Assembly (NCBI GenBank): GCA_947247005.1
Contig: OX365957.1
Location: 14,294,817-14,358,816 of the forward strand
DNA length: 64,000 nucleotides
Direction of reading: 5' to 3'
From: Spisula solida
Taxonomy: Eukaryota > Mollusca > Bivalvia > Venerida > Mactridae
The notes beneath the pieces were generated by a model that saw only the letters and a list, made by a program, of their open reading frames with translations, did not search any database and was not told the origin of the DNA. Positions 61,356 through 64,000 of the stretch are shown one piece after another (positions within the stretch are counted from its first letter, which is position 1; each line of letters begins with the position of its first letter). A program made the position numbers and the translations under genes.

Positions 61356-64000
61356 TAGGAACACTGTCAGGTCATTGACCAAACTGAAGTTGAAAAAGCT
61401 TGTTTTTCCATATTAAGTACAGAGTAGTTTTCAGACAGTTTTTTTTTTTTTTTCTCAAAATAGCATTTTGTACTTACAACCTTCTAATTCTAAGCCAGCA
61501 AATACAGTAATGGCTCTCCATCGGGCAGTGGCTGAGCATGATTGTTGTGTTTAAAGTGGTACGAGTAAAGTGGTCTCTTATACTATATGGTGGTTACGTT
61601 ATAGTGTATTTGCATCTGTTGGGATTCAAATTTACAGTCTACTTAATATGCCACTCTACTCCCTCCTACGTAACTGCGTAATTGACACATTGCCTAGCCA
61701 TGTCTGGAACTCACGCAAGCAGTATTGGAATAATTGTGGATATGTTTACTCTCTAGAATATTGGAAAAATGGGACAAACATATCATCCAAAGGCATAAAG
61801 GTTTTCAAATTGTGATGAGGAAAAATTGCACTTTACCAAGGGTTTTACTTGAAGATGACTTTCAAGAGTCATTTTGATAATTTTGTGCTTGATTGTACCA
61901 TATTAGGGGTGGTGTTCAATATTAATCTAATTTAATTAGAGAATATATAAGGATAGCCAATCATATTGCCTGTTACTAACCAAGAGTTTAATATGGTGTG
62001 ATATATTGGTTGTCCTTATCCTTAAGTCAAGTAAGATCAATATTGAATCATCCCAAGTGTCAAAAGCAAAGTTGTATCTTATATTCATTTTCCACAAAAT
62101 CTGAGAACTGCAGTCTTAAAGATTGTGAGACTCAGATATGTAACATAATTATAATAATGTAAGCATTTTTTTTTTTTAAATTCTAGAGACTTGTAGGGTG
62201 AAGATTCACGAATCATGACTGTATTTTTTTTTTATTTCAGTCTCACTTAAACTGTAGTTTGCGAATATCAACCTGAGGACAGATTATTATTGGCCAAATA
62301 AGGTTAATTAGAATAAAAATCTATTTTAGTTATCAAATTAACCAAATAACAGTTCCGGACACCCAAAGAAGTTCCTAAAATTATTTCCATGAAAGTAAAT
62401 AACCTAAGGGAATTTTAGGAAATCTGACGAGGTATTCACATGCATACGGAGATAATTTTTCAGGCAATTTCCGGCGTATCAGGCAAATTGTATGATTACC
62501 ATTTTGATAAATGTAAGATGGTTTCCCCTTACGGGCAAAATGAAGCCAATTTTGAGACAACGTGATCAATGAGTTGTCTCATTTATCAACACGATTTCAT
62601 AAGACTTGTGTAGATATTGGCAGCAAACTATCCAGACATATCCTATAAATGATGTGCATTTAATATTGCCTTGCAAATCATCAGCATGCATACACCGCTG
62701 GTTTGGAATTAAAAGGTCGAAGAACAAAATCAATAATTTGAGAAAACAAGGAAAGACTGTCTGGAAACTGTAAAACTTATGGAAAAACAAGCTTTTTAAA
62801 CTTCAGTTTGGTCAACAGGAAAACTTCCAATTTTCATGAAAATAGGCTTATAAGAAGCGCCTTGATTACAAATATACCCGAGTCTTAAATGTCTTCTAAT
62901 TCTAAGCCAGTGAAATGTACATTATGCAAAACTGCAATATATTGAATAAGTAACCTGATTCATTTAAAATCCAGATACGTTACATAAATGATGTGCATTT
63001 AATATTTTCATGCAAGCCATTTGCACGCCCTCATATACACTATGCATTTAAGCTGCAAAACATTAATATATTAATTCTCGACTGATTTATTTTATTGCCT
63101 CTGACAGTTTCAACTAGTACTTTTTTACGTCAGCGTCATAAAATTTGCAACTTGGCTTAAATGGCATGCACTTACAATGCTCTTCCTGACTCAACATGGC
63201 CCAGAGTACAGAACCATATTTTATCACACCCCCCCCCCCTTCCACTAGCCAGACATTATAATCTACAAGTATAAGGTGCCAACATCAGGACAAATATTAT
63301 CATAACATAATAACTCCTAAACATTCACACATCACCACACTGGTCTCTCACCATTTCTCTTATATTTCATCCGCATCTTCACAAATAATATACCATAATC
63401 GATACCTCAAGATCAAACTTCAGCCAAGAATTTACATAATTTGGGAAACCTACTGACAACAATTCACACTATACCGGTTTATTATCTATATTAAGAAACT
63501 TATAGTCTAGACGCACAAAATATTGTATTAAATGGCCAAAAACCCTGTAAGAACGAATGTATCGGACTTGGAGTCCATTCTCCCACAAGGGAATCGCGGA
63601 CAGGACCAAGAATCAATCCATTCGTAAAGTACAGAGAATTTGACCTGATTCTCAACCTTCTATTAGCATAATTTTACAGATGATATTTTATCTATATTTA
63701 TAACCCAGGTTGTATGTTTTCTGCAATAAGCAGGGACTTTCACCAAGGTTTATTACAAACACAAATCTAAAGGACCGATATTGCACAATTTGCTTGCGGA
63801 AATTGATACATTCAACGAAATAACTTGGTACTGTCGATTCAAAGATATCTGTCAAAACCGCCAGAATGTTCCATTTCTTAATAGGTAAATGTATGTATTG
63901 ACCAATCAGCGCTCTTATTTTACTCATACCATATTTTACCATAGGTTTATGTTTTAAAATAAGCGTCGGATATTTCATTAGCGTTCTTAGCGTAGTGCGT
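61356..64000. other. CLSTN: Presumed calsyntenin intron: no exon recognised
   Basis: No cadherin-repeat coding exon could be recognised on the minus strand. Holds one MITE (61914-62047), a 40-bp inverted pair (61373-61416 with 62776-62818, GACCAAACTGAAGTT and AAGCTTGTTTTTCCATA), and a direct pair with ATAAATGATGTGCATTTAAT (62643 and 62982). Confidence 0.5.
61914..62047. mobile_element. Short MITE (TATTCAATATTAAT family), second copy
   Basis: TTCAATATTAAT, AAGGATAGCCAATCATATTG, AAGAGTTTAATATGGTGTGA and GTCAAGTAAGATCAATATTG match 35956-36080 in order. Confidence 0.8.

Noticed and set aside
63688..63978. 96-aa minus-strand frame at the right edge as a calsyntenin cadherin exon
   Set aside because: No cadherin motifs (DxND, LDRE, DxD) and no supporting splice sites in phase.

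Overview
Eukaryotic, AT-rich, intron-rich sequence with three recognisable animal protein genes in a dense background of short transposons and minisatellites. The gene content (an HSPA12-type Hsp70, RANGRF/MOG1, calsyntenin) and the repeats (elements ending in GGGGGCATAA or CTCACCTG, with (GGAC)n and TGACCT runs, and tRNA-headed SINEs) point to a bivalve mollusc. This is inference; I cannot name the species. Layout: (1) 2170-5893, minus strand: four coding exons of an HSPA12-like Hsp70 ATPase, intact except for an unlocated first coding exon. (2) 5894-17449: no protein gene seen, only repeats, including a decayed LINE reverse-transcriptase tail. (3) 17450-22360, plus strand: complete five-exon RANGRF gene encoding 186 aa, with a 126-bp minisatellite starting just after the stop. 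(4) 22361-30803: tail-to-tail interval with minisatellites, a foldback element and probably the calsyntenin 3' UTR. (5) 30804-58394, minus strand: the last 12 coding exons (734 aa plus stop) of calsyntenin; the N-terminal cadherin exons lie beyond the right edge or were not recognised. Every exon junction was checked by hand for GT/AG and reading phase. The three genes are single eukaryotic genes with unrelated roles (chaperone-like ATPase, Ran nuclear transport, synaptic adhesion/kinesin cargo); nothing suggests a shared pathway or operon. The most unusual material is in the repeats: an inverted duplicated segment (0.3-2 kb versus 11.2-11.9 kb) in which each copy is the empty site for a transposon in the other; a repeat copy that begins about four bases from a calsyntenin splice acceptor; a 35-bp duplication that doubles a calsyntenin donor site; nine exact-period 145-bp units rich in AGGTCA half-sites; and a 14-unit array of tRNA-T-arm-like units with T-runs and higher-order structure, nested inside another AGGTCA-type element. 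I did not find a convincing new multi-gene system.
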